38,985 nt of DNA, from NCBI GenBank assembly GCA_015478665.1, contig JADMII010000019.1:1-38985 (forward strand), read 5' to 3'. Position 1 is the stretch's first letter, and each line of letters starts with the position of its first letter. This document shows, piece after piece, positions 18,741-27,312 of this stretch. The stretch is from Dehalococcoidia bacterium. GTDB taxonomy: Bacteria > Chloroflexota > Dehalococcoidia > DSTF01 > JACRBR01. The translations under genes were made by a program, and so were the position numbers. The notes under the pieces were generated by a model. The model was given only the letters and a program-made list of their open reading frames with translations. It did no database searches and had not been told where the DNA came from.

Positions 18741-18893
18741 ATGACCTGCTCGCGCATGTTGCCTCTGGAGTTCCGCCACGACGGGCTGACACCGCGGCTG
18801 CACTGCTACGACCACTGCAGCCGTGGCTGGGAGTCGGTGCTTTCCAGCCTGTACGACTACGTGGCCACCGGCTCCCGGCACCCGTTCAGCTGA
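18741..18893 (+). pseudogene. C-terminal remnant of an SRPBCC/AHSA1-like protein
   Basis: Fifty codons from an ATG at 18741: LEFRHDGL, YDHCSRGWESVLSSLYDYV and ATGSRHPFS, then TGA. The pattern of a beta strand, a Gly-Trp helix and an ending T-G-x-x-H-P-F matches the last third of SRPBCC/AHSA1-type proteins, which form a hydrophobic-ligand cavity. The rest of the domain is missing, and upstream lies the thiolase promoter. The frame is open upstream, but that part shows no similarity to the fold. It is therefore likely a leftover of a deleted gene, although expression of a short protein cannot be ruled out. Confidence 0.4.
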
Positions 18894-19139
18894 CCATCAG
18901 CCAACAGCCTCAAGAGATGGCGGTGGATCTGCCGTTGACCGGGAGACCCACATCAACGCTCCGGTCGACGTCGACTGGCGGCCCATGACAACGGCGACGA
19001 AGGCCGGCGCAACTCACCCCGGTTGCGGCGGCGGACGCTTCGTTTCGGGCCGCGACGCGTGGCGCCCCACGACGCGGGCGAACCCGGTCGCATCGGCGCG
19101 ACCTGCTCGTTACCGAAGCCCATGTCGCGTCGGAGCAGC

Positions 19140-19352
19140 TCAATCCTTCGGCGGCGCCGCGCCGCTGTCCGCCCGGCGCTCGTACCCCGGGCAGCGCACG
19201 ACCGGCAGGCGCGGGTACTTCGGATAGCCCTGGTCCGTCCGGGAGCGGCCGCAGAGGAGGAACACCGAGCGGCGCGCCGACGTCACGCGTCGCGCGAAGG
19301 CGCACGTCGCGCACAGTCCGATGCTGCTGCCAGGTCGCTCATCGTCTGCCAT
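19140..19352 (-). CDS. Small Cys-rich protein, probable metal-binding
   Basis: A 70-residue protein with GLCATCAFARRV at residues 12-23, FLLCGRS near 32-37 and YPKYPRLPVVRCPGYE at 43-58. The four cysteines (14, 17, 34, 54) could bind zinc or an Fe-S cluster. The pattern C-x2-C...S...C-x-R-S...P-x-Y-P-x-L-P-V-x-x-C-x-G-Y looks like a conserved small-protein family of unknown function. The ATG at 19352 was chosen because the conserved part begins shortly after it; no ribosome-binding site is obvious. No partner gene is adjacent on the same strand. Confidence 0.62.
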   Translation of the reverse strand: MADDERPGSSIGLCATCAFARRVTSARRSVFLLCGRSRTDQGYPKYPRLPVVRCPGYERRADSGAAPPKD

Positions 19353-19847
19353 GGGAGGCGGCTGAAGTGTATCCCGCCAGGCACGGGACGCCGTGACGTC
19401 GGAGACGTACGGGACGGACGGTTGTCGCCGGCCTGGACTGGCGGTTGCCACTCGCATCGTAGCCGTTCCGGGTCGGCGTTGGCCCGGGGACCGTCATGCT
19501 GGAGAGGCGGTCGCGCGCGTCGTACGCACGCCGTCACAGCGGCAGGAGCGGGTCACGTGCGTGCGGTCTTCGCAACTATCACTCGACAGCAGCACGACGT
19601 CGCGCGCGCCGGCCGATCAGGCGCAGGGCGAGGTCGCCGGCGGCGTCGGGCGGGCGATGATCGGTGGTCATCGCGGCTCGATGATCGATCCCTCTGGCGG
19701 CATGGGCATGGCACGCCAGTCTGTTTCCGGGCCGATGGTTCTCCCGAAGTGGACATCCTGTAGCCGCGCGGCACGGCGATCTGCTAGGATAGCCGCGGCG
19801 CCGATAACGGGTGAGGCGCCTACGCCGACGATCAGAAGGCGTCTGCG
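19353..19847. other. Intergenic stretch upstream of rmuC
   Basis: No gene is supported. A minus-strand segment near 19680-19780 reads LQDVHFGRTIG and then PPEGSIIEPR before a stop and might be a short remnant, but it has no start. An extended -10 element (TGC-TAGGAT, 19782-19790) on the plus strand may drive rmuC; no -35 is visible. Confidence 0.35.
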
Positions 19848-21308
19848 ATGCTCCTGACGGGCCTCATTCTCGGCGCACTTGCCGGCGGCGCGCTCGGCGC
19901 CTACGTCGCGGCAGCCGTCGCGCGCGGCCGTTCGCAGCGCGAGCTGGCCGAGCTCGCCGGCAAGTCGGCGGCGGACATCGCCTCGACGAGCGCCCGCCTC
20001 GATGAGTGGTCAAAGTGGATCGCGCGGCTCGAAGTCGATCTCGCGCAGCGCTCGCGCGAGCTCGAGCAGGCGGTCGCCGAGTCATCGGCGGTGCGCCTCG
20101 AACGCGCGCGCATCGCCGCCGAGCTCGAGGCGGAGCGCCGGGCGGGCGCGGAGAAGCTGGCGCTGCTGCAGCAGGCGGAGGCGAAGCTGCGCGAGGCGTT
20201 CGCGTCGCTGTCGTCGGACGCCCTGCGCGCGAACAGCGCTTCCTTCCTCGAACTGGCGCGGGCGTCGCTGGCGGAGTTCCAGCACGCCGCCACCGGCGAC
20301 CTCGACCGGCGGCAGACGGCGATCGGCGAGCTCGTGAAGCCGATCCGCGAATCGCTCGAGAAGGTCGATACGAAGCTCCAGGACGTCGAGAAGGCGCGCG
20401 TCGAGGCATACAGCGAGCTGCGCGAGCAGGTGCGGACGCTCGGCGCGACGCAACAGCAGCTCGAGTCGGAGACGGCGAACCTGGTGAAGGCGCTGCGCAC
20501 GCCGAACGTGCGCGGACGCTGGGGCGAGATCCAGCTGCGACGCGTCGTCGAGCTGGCCGGCATGCTTGACCACTGCGACTTCCGCGAGCAGCAGACCGTG
20601 ACCACCGAGGACGGCCGCTTCCGGCCCGACGTCGTCGTGCAGCTGCCCGGCGGCAAGCAGGTCGTGGTCGACGCCAAGGCGCCGCTGATGTCCTACCTGC
20701 TGGCGCTCGAATCCACCGAAGACGGCGAGCGGGAGACGCTGTATCGCGACCACGCGCGCCAGGTTCGGGAGCACGTCACGCGCCTCAGCAGCAAGGCCTA
20801 CTGGGCGCAATTCGCGGCGACGCCGGAGATGGTCGTCATGTTCCTCCCCGGCGAGACATTCTTCAGCGCCGCGCTCCAGCACGACCCGACGCTGATCGAG
20901 TTCGGCGTCGAGCATCGCGTGATCATCGCCAGCCCGACGACGCTGATCGCCCTCCTGCGTTCCGTCGCCTACGGCTGGCGCCAGGAGCAGGTGGCCGAGA
21001 ACGCCCAGCAGATCAGCAAGCTCGGCCGCGAGCTCTACGAGCGGCTGCTGACGATGTCCACGCACTTCGACGACATCCGCAAGGGACTCGACCGCACGGT
21101 CGACGCCTACAACCGAAGCGTCGGCTCCTACGAGGGGCGCGTGCTGGTCGCCGGCCGTCGCTTCAGGGAGCTCGGGGCCACGTCGCTCGACGAGCTGCCC
21201 GAAGCGGCGCCCGTCGAACGCGCGACGCGCGCCCTGCAGGCGCCGGGCGCCCGCGGCGGCGTCGCCAGCCCGATCGACGACGCGCCGGCGTACCTGCTTG
21301 CGGAGTGA
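19848..21308 (+). CDS. rmuC: DNA recombination protein RmuC family
   Basis: A 486-residue protein with a short N-terminal hydrophobic anchor ([22 protein letters not shown]), a long charged coiled coil (about residues 28-215), then the RmuC nuclease-like domain. That domain shows [18 protein letters not shown], the [23 protein letters not shown] motif and [16 protein letters not shown]. RmuC limits recombination at inverted repeats in E. coli and may act as an endonuclease (PD-(D/E)xK-like). The link to the many inverted repeats in this window is only suggestive. The ATG at 19848 follows AAGG at a normal distance. Length is normal. Confidence 0.93.
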   Translation: MLLTGLILGALAGGALGAYVAAAVARGRSQRELAELAGKSAADIASTSARLDEWSKWIARLEVDLAQRSRELEQAVAESSAVRLERARIAAELEAERRAGAEKLALLQQAEAKLREAFASLSSDALRANSASFLELARASLAEFQHAATGDLDRRQTAIGELVKPIRESLEKVDTKLQDVEKARVEAYSELREQVRTLGATQQQLESETANLVKALRTPNVRGRWGEIQLRRVVELAGMLDHCDFREQQTVTTEDGRFRPDVVVQLPGGKQVVVDAKAPLMSYLLALESTEDGERETLYRDHARQVREHVTRLSSKAYWAQFAATPEMVVMFLPGETFFSAALQHDPTLIEFGVEHRVIIASPTTLIALLRSVAYGWRQEQVAENAQQISKLGRELYERLLTMSTHFDDIRKGLDRTVDAYNRSVGSYEGRVLVAGRRFRELGATSLDELPEAAPVERATRALQAPGARGGVASPIDDAPAYLLAE

Positions 21309-21419
21309 GCGCGGTCAGCGCACATCCGGTCGCGCCTCCCAACACCCGACATCGAATAGCCAGCGTCGCCGCGATCCGACGGCCGCCTGTCGTTCAACGT
21401 GATCCCATCCTTCGTCGAC

Positions 21420-21500
21420 TGACAGGATCACTGCTCACTGAGCGCTTGACAGAATCACTGCCCACCTGGCGACTGACAACATCACTGTCCTCTCCGGCAT
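21420..21500. repeat. Three 27-bp tandem repeats
   Basis: Units begin at 21420, 21447 and 21474, exactly 27 bp apart. The first 19 bases are conserved: TGACAGGATCACTGCTCAC, TGACAGAATCACTGCCCAC, TGACAACATCACTGTCCTC; the last eight vary. They lie between rmuC and the GH13 gene, with no open frame through them that looks like protein. Confidence 0.75.
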
Positions 21501-21510
21501 CGCGCCTGGC

Positions 21511-21566
21511 AACTTCCGCCTTCAACATCCAACGTCTACCATCCAACGTCTACCATCCAACATCGT
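21511..21566. repeat. 7-bp periodic repeat (14-bp tandem core)
   Basis: Eight heptamers in phase: AACTTCC, GCCTTCA, ACATCCA, ACGTCTA, CCATCCA, ACGTCTA, CCATCCA, ACATCGT. The core is a perfect 14-bp direct repeat. The strand is pyrimidine-rich. This is the clearest example of the heptad-type intergenic patches. Confidence 0.8.
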
Positions 21567-21620
21567 CCGACTCGAAGCTGAGGCGCCTGCGTCACGTCCC
21601 GAGGCCGAAAGGACCACCCC

Positions 21621-23240
21621 TTGCCGGAACCGACGATATGGTGGAAGCACGGCATCGTCTACCAGATCTACCCCCGCAGCTTCCAGGACTCCGACGGCGA
21701 CGGCATCGGTGACCTGCGCGGCGTCATCGACCGGCTCGACTACCTGAACGACGGTACGGAGCGCTCGCTCGGCGTCGACGCGATCTGGTTCTCGCCGACC
21801 TACCCCTCGCCGATGGCCGATTTCGGGTATGACGTGTCCGACTACTGCGGCGTCCACCCGGACTTCGGCGACCTGGCGACGATGGACGAGCTGATCGAGA
21901 AGGCGCACGCGCGCGGCATCCGCGTCATCCTCGACTTCGTGCCGAACCACTCGTCGTCGCAGCACCCGTGGTTCCTCGAGTCGCGCTCGTCGGTCGCTGC
22001 GTCGAAGCGCGACTGGTACGTCTGGCGCGACGCGAAGCCGGACGGCAGCCCGCCGAACAACTGGATCGCCGTCTTCGGCGGGCCGGCGTGGGAGTGGGAC
22101 CAGGCGACGCAGCAGTACTACCTGCACATGTTCCTGAAGGAGCAGCCGGACCTCAACTGGCGCAATCCGCACTTGGTCGCCGCCATGCACGACGTGCTGC
22201 GATTCTGGATGCGCCGCGGCGTCGACGGCTTCCGCATCGACGTGATGGACCGCATCCTCAAGGACCCCGATCTGCGCGACAATCCACCCGCCATCGACCG
22301 CAACGCCGCCCGCCGCTTCGGGCAGACGGCGCTCCAGCAGCACACGCAAGACCAGAACTGGCCAGAGATCATCGACGCCGTGCGCGCCATCCGCAAGGTC
22401 GCCGACGAGTTCCCCGAGCGGATGACCGTCGGCGAGGTGTTCGGACCGCCGGAGAACATCGTCCGCTACTACGGCGGCCCATCGCTCGATGGCCTGCACC
22501 TGGCGTTCAACTTCTCGCTCGTGCGCATCTGGGACCGGCGCTGGACGGCGGAGCACGTGCGCGCGAAGGTCGAGGCCTTCGCGGCGGCGCTGCCGTCCGG
22601 CTGCTGGCCGAACTACGTGCTCGGCAACCATGACGTCGACCGCTTCGCCAGCCGGGTCGGCGCCGACGGTCGCGGCGAGGAGCGGGCGCGCGTGGCGGCG
22701 CTGCTGCTGCTGACGCTGCGCGGCACGCCGTTCGTCTACTACGGCGAGGAGCTGGGGATGACGAATGCGCGCGTGCCGGAGGAGCGGCTAAGGGACCCAG
22801 CGCGCACGTACGGCCGCGGCCGCGACCCGGAGCGCACGCCGATGCAATGGACGCCGGCCGGCGGCTTCACGTCGGGCGAGCCGTGGCTGCCGTACGGCGA
22901 CCTCTCGCGCAACGTCGAGCAGCAGTCGGCCGACGGGCGCTCCCTGCTGTCGTTGTATCGCCGCCTCTCGTGGTTTCGCCGCTCCTCGGACGTGCTGCGC
23001 TTCGGCGACTACGCCGCGGTCGATGGCACGCCCGCGGGCGTCTACGCCTACACGCGCACGTACGGCGACGAGCGGCTGCTGACGGCGCTGAGCTTCACCA
23101 ACGAGCCGATCGCCTTCGAGCTGCCGGCGTCGCTCGCCGTGCGCGAGCAGATCATCAGCACGCACGAGCGCGCCGGGGCGGCGGCGTCACAGCTCATCGA
23201 GCTTGCGGCAAACGAGGGCCGGCTGCTGCGCCTCGGGTGA
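21621..23240 (+). CDS. GH13 alpha-glucosidase / oligo-1,6-glucosidase type
   Basis: A 539-residue glycoside hydrolase that acts on alpha-1,4 or alpha-1,6 glucosidic bonds of short oligosaccharides, or sucrose/trehalose-like substrates. The (beta/alpha)8 barrel motifs are DFVPNH at 105-110, GFRIDVMD with nucleophile Asp207, GEVF with acid/base Glu272, and GNHDVDR with Asp338. QPDLNW at 175-180 is the signature of the oligo-1,6-glucosidase subfamily, as opposed to neopullulanases. No signal peptide, so cytoplasmic. The start is TTG at 21621, with GAAAGGA upstream, followed by the canonical W-W-K-x-G-I-V-Y-Q-I-Y-P-R-S-F. No sugar transporter gene is next to it. The C-terminal beta domain is short. 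Confidence 0.93.
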   Translation: MPEPTIWWKHGIVYQIYPRSFQDSDGDGIGDLRGVIDRLDYLNDGTERSLGVDAIWFSPTYPSPMADFGYDVSDYCGVHPDFGDLATMDELIEKAHARGIRVILDFVPNHSSSQHPWFLESRSSVAASKRDWYVWRDAKPDGSPPNNWIAVFGGPAWEWDQATQQYYLHMFLKEQPDLNWRNPHLVAAMHDVLRFWMRRGVDGFRIDVMDRILKDPDLRDNPPAIDRNAARRFGQTALQQHTQDQNWPEIIDAVRAIRKVADEFPERMTVGEVFGPPENIVRYYGGPSLDGLHLAFNFSLVRIWDRRWTAEHVRAKVEAFAAALPSGCWPNYVLGNHDVDRFASRVGADGRGEERARVAALLLLTLRGTPFVYYGEELGMTNARVPEERLRDPARTYGRGRDPERTPMQWTPAGGFTSGEPWLPYGDLSRNVEQQSADGRSLLSLYRRLSWFRRSSDVLRFGDYAAVDGTPAGVYAYTRTYGDERLLTALSFTNEPIAFELPASLAVREQIISTHERAGAAASQLIELAANEGRLLRLG

Positions 23241-23276
23241 CGCCGGGGGCGTGGAACGCCAGCGGTCGGGGGTGGT

Positions 23277-23771
23277 TCACGCTTCCGCGTAGTACGCCAC
23301 GTGCGATGCCGCACTGCCCGCGCTGTTGCCGACGAACCGTCCGAAGGCGACCCAGACGGCGACGCCCAGCAGGAGCATCTCGATGTCCTGGAACCAGAGG
23401 ACGAAGCGCAGCGTCTGCCAGTCGACGACGTGCTGTCCGTTCGGCGCCGCGACGCCCGACATCACGGCGAGCGCGACCGGCGCGACGACGTGGGCGACGG
23501 CGATGAGCGTCGCCCAGAATGCAGCCCAGCGCGTGCTCCCGTCGGGGCTGACGAACCAGTAGGCGGCGATCAGGTTGAGGAGATACGGCATCATCGCCGT
23601 CAGCAGCGTCGTGCGCTCCACCCAGTGGCGACCGTAGCCGAGCCCGATCTGCGTCCCGGGCTGCAACGCCATGCCGTTCTCGAGGTACATCGCGAGCGGC
23701 ACCGCGACGAGCGATGACAGCGTCACCCAGGCAAACGGCATGTACCAACGTTGGAGTACTTCACGCATCAT
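23277..23771 (-). CDS. Four-helix integral membrane protein, unknown function
   Basis: A 164-residue protein with four hydrophobic segments: FAWVTLSSLVAVPLAMYL, TTLLTAMMPYLLNLIAAYWF, an AAFWATLIAVAHVVAPVALA stretch and EMLLLGVAVWVAF. A loop with GLGYGRHWVER separates the first two. No known family is recognised. The double ATG at 23771/23768 was chosen; the upstream part of the frame is not hydrophobic and has no start signal. It converges with the GH13 gene and is divergent from the MFS transporter, with 173 bp between the two starts that must hold both promoters. Confidence 0.6.
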   Translation of the reverse strand: MMREVLQRWYMPFAWVTLSSLVAVPLAMYLENGMALQPGTQIGLGYGRHWVERTTLLTAMMPYLLNLIAAYWFVSPDGSTRWAAFWATLIAVAHVVAPVALAVMSGVAAPNGQHVVDWQTLRFVLWFQDIEMLLLGVAVWVAFGRFVGNSAGSAASHVAYYAEA

Positions 23772-23879
23772 TGCAGCGACGATGGTACGCGTCGCAGGTC
23801 GCCGCGTGTATCGGGGGGAACCCTGATGTTCGGGCGCCGTCGCCGCCGCTCCAGCTGCTCCCACACGCCGGCCGATAGA

Positions 23880-23908
23880 TCGACGGAGCCGCGGCCGTGC
23901 GATACACT
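23880..23908 (+). promoter_or_regulatory. Possible promoter of the MFS gene
   Basis: TCGACG (23880-23885), 17-bp spacer and TACACT (23903-23908), each 4/6 to consensus, 36 bp before the ATG. Confidence 0.35.
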
Positions 23909-23944
23909 GCGGTCAAACACTCCCCTTGACGGAAAGGTCAGAGA

Positions 23945-25324
23945 ATGATCGGGCGGTTTCCGGCGCGCCTTCGGAGGCGGCTTCCCTGGAAGCAAGCCGA
24001 CGCGGAGCTCGAGCGCCTGGCAACCCCCGCACACGGCGGCGTCGCCGCGCCCGCCCCCGCGGTCGCCGCCGTTGCCGGCGAGACGTTCCGGGCGCTGCGG
24101 AACCGGAACTACCGCCTGTACTTCATCGGCCAGTCCATCTCGCTCTGCGGCACATGGATGCAGACCATCGCCCAGGCGTGGTTGGTGCTGGAGCTGACGA
24201 ATTCGAAGGTGGCGCTGGGGACGGTGACGCTCCTGCAGTTCCTGCCGATCACCATCTTCGTGCTCTTCGCGGGCGTCATCGCCGACCGCGTGCCGAAGCG
24301 GAACTTCATCGTCGGCACCCAGACGCTGGCGATGATCCAGGCGCTGATGCTGGCGGCGCTGGTGTGGTCGGGACACATCCAGCTCTGGCACATCTACGTG
24401 CTGGCGGTGATGCTGGGCGTCGCCAACGCCTTCGAGCAGCCGACGCGCCAGGCGTTTGTGGTCGAGATGGTGGGCCGCGACGACCTGATGAACGCCGTGA
24501 CGCTCAACTCCGGGCTCTTCAACACCGCGCGCCTGCTGGGGCCGGCGATCGGCGGCTTCGTCATCGCGACGGTCGGCGTGAAGGTGGCGTTCCTTCTCAA
24601 CGGCATCAGCTTCGTGCCGGTGATCATCGGCCTGCTGATGATGTCGATGGCGGACCTCTACGGCCAGGCGCGGCTGCGGGCGGTCGGGCGGGTGAACCCG
24701 CTGGCGGAGATCCGCGAGGGGCTGCAGTACGCCTTCCGCACGCCGGCGGCGCTGCTGATCGTGATCCTCGTCGCGATCGTCGGGACGTTCGGCTACAACT
24801 TCACCGTCGTCCTGCCGCTTGTCGACAAGTACGTGCTGAATCGCGGCGCAGCCGGCCTCGGCTTCCTGACCGCGGCCGTCGGCCTCGGCGCGCTCATCTC
24901 GGCGCTGTCGCTGGCGAGCCGGAAGTCGGCGACGAAGTACACGCTCTTCGCCGGCGGCGCCGCGTTCTCGGTGCTGCTTGGGTTCGTCGCGTTCAGCCAG
25001 TGGTACTTCGTGACGCTGGCGTTCCTGCTGCTGCTCGGCGTCGCCAACACCGCCTTCGCCGCCACCGCGAACACGTCGCTGCAGCTGGCGACGCCGGACC
25101 ACCTGCGCGGCCGCGTCATGGCGCTGTACATGCTGCTCTTCGCTGGCTCGACGCCGATCGGCGGCTTTCTCACGGGCTGGATGGCCGACCGCCTCGGCGT
25201 GCGCACGGCGATCGGCATCGAGGCCGTGGTCTGCATGATCGGCGTCGCCGCCGGGCTGCTGTACTACGTCTCGCATCGCGAGAAGGTGCTCGCTACGTCC
25301 GACGTCATGCGCGTGGCCGGGTAG
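23945..25324 (+). CDS. MFS transporter of the enterobactin-exporter (MFS_3) type
   Basis: A 459-residue major facilitator with about twelve membrane segments. The N-terminal 50 residues are cytoplasmic and basic (RFPARLRRRLPWK), then FRALRNRNYRLYFIGQSISLCGTWMQTIAQAWLV-type sequence, typical of the EntS/MFS_3 family, where R-N-x-x-Y-R-L-x-x-x-G-Q-x-x-S-x-x-G-x-W-M-Q marks the first helix. The loop 2-3 motif appears as GVIADRVPKR, and NAVTLNSGLFNTARLLGPAIGG follows. Members export siderophores and other small molecules, so an efflux role is likely and the substrate open. AAAGG precedes the ATG at 23945. It stands alone as a transcription unit. Confidence 0.9.
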   Translation: MIGRFPARLRRRLPWKQADAELERLATPAHGGVAAPAPAVAAVAGETFRALRNRNYRLYFIGQSISLCGTWMQTIAQAWLVLELTNSKVALGTVTLLQFLPITIFVLFAGVIADRVPKRNFIVGTQTLAMIQALMLAALVWSGHIQLWHIYVLAVMLGVANAFEQPTRQAFVVEMVGRDDLMNAVTLNSGLFNTARLLGPAIGGFVIATVGVKVAFLLNGISFVPVIIGLLMMSMADLYGQARLRAVGRVNPLAEIREGLQYAFRTPAALLIVILVAIVGTFGYNFTVVLPLVDKYVLNRGAAGLGFLTAAVGLGALISALSLASRKSATKYTLFAGGAAFSVLLGFVAFSQWYFVTLAFLLLLGVANTAFAATANTSLQLATPDHLRGRVMALYMLLFAGSTPIGGFLTGWMADRLGVRTAIGIEAVVCMIGVAAGLLYYVSHREKVLATSDVMRVAG

Positions 25325-25341
25325 GCCCGGCTCCGCCTGTA

Positions 25342-25355
25342 CGGCGGATCCGCCG
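25342..25355. terminator. Palindrome between convergent genes
   Basis: CGGCGGATCCGCCG, a perfect 14-bp palindrome 18 bp past the MFS stop and about 80 bp past the CoA-transferase stop. It could end transcription from both sides; no T-run is present. Confidence 0.3.
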
Positions 25356-25437
25356 GCATGCCGCGGCAACGTCGGCCGCCGCGCTCCGACGATCGCCGGC
25401 AGCCCCGTCCAACGCCGATCTCGCAGCGACCCCGATG

Positions 25438-26640
25438 CTACGGGATCGCGCCGGCGTCCTTGAGGGCGATGATCTTCTCCCAGTCGTAGCTCAGCTCCAG
25501 CAGCACCTCCTCCGTGTGCTGCCCGAGCTCCGGCGCCAGGCCGCGCGGGCCGCCCGGCGTGCCGCAGAAGTCCACCGGCGTGTTCACCATCGGCACCGGC
25601 CCGTCGGGGCCCTCGACCGTCGTGAAGGCGCCGGACTCGCGCGCCACCGGGTCGGCGAGCGCCTCGGTGATCGTGTTCACGGGCGCCCACCAGACGTTTT
25701 CGCGGTCGAAGATCGCCGCCCAATCGTCGAGCGGCCGCTTCGCGAACTCCGCATCGAGCTCGGCGACCAGCGATTCGGCATTGGTGCGCCGCTTGCTGAT
25801 GTCATCCCAGCGCTCGTCCTCGCCCAAGTCCTCGCGGACGATGGCGCGCAGGAGGTCCGGCCAGTGGCGGTCCCCCTGTAGCAGAAGCAGCCAGAACCAG
25901 CGCCCGTCGCCGGCGGCGAAGCAATTGATGATCGGATTGGGGGCATGGAAGCGGTCGTACGGCGTCGTGTGGACGCCGAGCCGCATCTCGAGCGCGTAGT
26001 CCCAGCCCATCATGTAGACGCCGGTGCGCACGAGCGACGTCGCGACGCGCTGACCCTCGCCCGTCTTCTCGCGCCGGTACAGCGCCGCCGAGATGGCGGC
26101 GGCCGCGTTGCACCCCGTCATGTGGTCGCCCATGCCGCCGCGCTGCTGCGGGATCGGCTGGCCCGGCCCGGTGAGCGATGCGCCGACGCCCGCGCGCGAC
26201 CAGAAGGCGCCGATGTCGTAGGCGGCGCGGTTCTGTTCCGGCACGTCGGCGCCGTGCCCGGTCACCTGGCAGTAGATGATCCGCGGGTTCGTCGCCCGCA
26301 CGTCGTCGTACGAGAGCCCGTACTGCTCGACGACGCGCGGCCGCATGTTCGTCACGAAGACGTCGGCGGCATCGAGCAGCTGGCGCGCCACAGCCCGCCC
26401 GTCCTCGCGCGCGAGGTCGAGGCAGATACTGCGCTTGCCGCGATTGTCGATCTCGAACGGCGGGTTGACGGGGATGGCGGCGCCGAGGGCGTTGGCGAAG
26501 AGGCCGCGGAAGGGGTCGCCGTTCGGCGGCTCGATCTTGATCACATCGGCGCCCCAGTCGCAGAGGATCGCCGCCGCCGACGGTCCGGCGACCCACACGC
26601 CCATCTCGACGACCCTGATGCCTTCCAGTACGCCGCTCAT
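25438..26640 (-). CDS. CaiB/BaiF (class III) CoA-transferase family protein
   Basis: A 400-residue member of the family III CoA-transferases, which move CoA between carboxylic acids. Conserved parts: MSGVLEGIRVVEMGVWVAGP, DWGADVIKIEPPNGDPFR, NRGKRSICLDL, FVTNMRPRVVEQYGL and GHGADVPEQNRAAYDIGAFW. At the position of the catalytic Asp of formyl-CoA transferase (S-M-M-D-A) this protein has SLVRTG, so Arg205 seems to replace it. It may use another residue, act as a racemase or partner subunit, or be a non-transferase member. GGAGG lies eight bases before the ATG at 26640; the frame is open far upstream but without a start signal. The context of other acyl-CoA genes suits CoA-thioester metabolism. 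Confidence 0.9.
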   Translation of the reverse strand: MSGVLEGIRVVEMGVWVAGPSAAAILCDWGADVIKIEPPNGDPFRGLFANALGAAIPVNPPFEIDNRGKRSICLDLAREDGRAVARQLLDAADVFVTNMRPRVVEQYGLSYDDVRATNPRIIYCQVTGHGADVPEQNRAAYDIGAFWSRAGVGASLTGPGQPIPQQRGGMGDHMTGCNAAAAISAALYRREKTGEGQRVATSLVRTGVYMMGWDYALEMRLGVHTTPYDRFHAPNPIINCFAAGDGRWFWLLLLQGDRHWPDLLRAIVREDLGEDERWDDISKRRTNAESLVAELDAEFAKRPLDDWAAIFDRENVWWAPVNTITEALADPVARESGAFTTVEGPDGPVPMVNTPVDFCGTPGGPRGLAPELGQHTEEVLLELSYDWEKIIALKDAGAIP

Positions 26641-26680
26641 CGGGTATCCTCCACCTTCGCATCGCCGTGCAGTGCGGCTG

Positions 26681-26709
26681 ATTATAGGACGCGCCGCCGT
26701 TAGCCTGAA
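26681..26709 (-). promoter_or_regulatory. Promoter of the CoA-transferase gene
   Basis: A perfect TATAAT on the minus strand (26686-26681), with a poor -35 (TTCAGG, 26709-26704) 17 bp away, about 41 bp before the start codon. Confidence 0.5.
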
Positions 26710-26791
26710 CTTTCGGCATCTGGCAGGCCTTCCGGCGCGCCGCGACGAGGCGGCGGCCGCCGAAGAACACCACGCGAACGCCGGTCGGATT

Positions 26792-26819
26792 CCAACCTCC
26801 GACCTGCCACGTCCGTCCT
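26792..26819. repeat. 7-bp periodic repeat
   Basis: Four heptamers in phase: CCAACCT, CCGACCT, GCCACGT, CCGTCCT. Pyrimidine-rich, in the divergent region between the CoA-transferase and the 126-residue protein. Confidence 0.5.
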
Positions 26820-26931
26820 CGGCCCACCCGCGCCATCGCCGCCCCGGTCGCGGCTGTAATCCGGGTCGCGTCGGCGCGTTGTCTTCTGTGAGCACTGCAT
26901 CGTTCCGTGGGGGCGCGAAGGGAGCAGTACG

Positions 26932-27312
26932 ATGGGGACGATCATCGCGCAAGGCGAAGGCGCCGAAGCGGCGCCGGCGGAGGTCCGCTGCCCGATCTGC
27001 GGCACCTGGAACCGGCCGCTCGCCTACTGCCGCCACGTCCGCTGGACCTTCGACCAGGGCGGCCCGCTCGACTTCACGCGCTTCGCCGTCGAGACGAGCG
27101 CGTACCGGAACCCCCAGGGCTACACGACCCGCGACATCCCCGAAGATTGGTGGCACGAGCACGAAGAGTGGATCATCGAGCGCGTGCTGCAGCGCTTCGC
27201 CGCCAGCGATGGCTACGTCTTCGGCGAGCTCGCGCACCTCGACCTGCTGACGCTCGATGTCTGGCGCGCCTTCGCGCCGGAGCCGGAGCGACGGCCGATC
27301 CCCCGCCAGTAG
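26932..27312 (+). CDS. Protein with N-terminal zinc-ribbon-like motif, unknown function
   Basis: A 126-residue protein. Residues 18-35 (VRCPICGTWNRPLAYCRH) hold Cys20, Cys23, Cys33 and His35, a plausible zinc site. The rest is mainly acidic and aromatic: DFTRFAVETSAYRNP, PEDWWHEHEEWIIERVLQRF and YVFGELAHLDLLTL. It reads as a folded cytoplasmic protein but matches no family recognised here. AGGGAG precedes the ATG at a usual distance. It begins a group of small plus-strand genes; the next, an ABM-fold protein, starts 135 bp downstream. Confidence 0.62.
   Translation: MGTIIAQGEGAEAAPAEVRCPICGTWNRPLAYCRHVRWTFDQGGPLDFTRFAVETSAYRNPQGYTTRDIPEDWWHEHEEWIIERVLQRFAASDGYVFGELAHLDLLTLDVWRAFAPEPERRPIPRQ

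Noticed and set aside
21420-21500. CRISPR array
   Set aside because: The 27-bp units are directly tandem with only 8 variable bases, too short for spacers, and no cas gene is nearby.
23768-25723. Minus-strand frame of about 650 codons across the MFS gene
   Set aside because: Low-complexity Arg/Asp/His composition; the plus-strand frame has twelve membrane helices and a ribosome-binding site.
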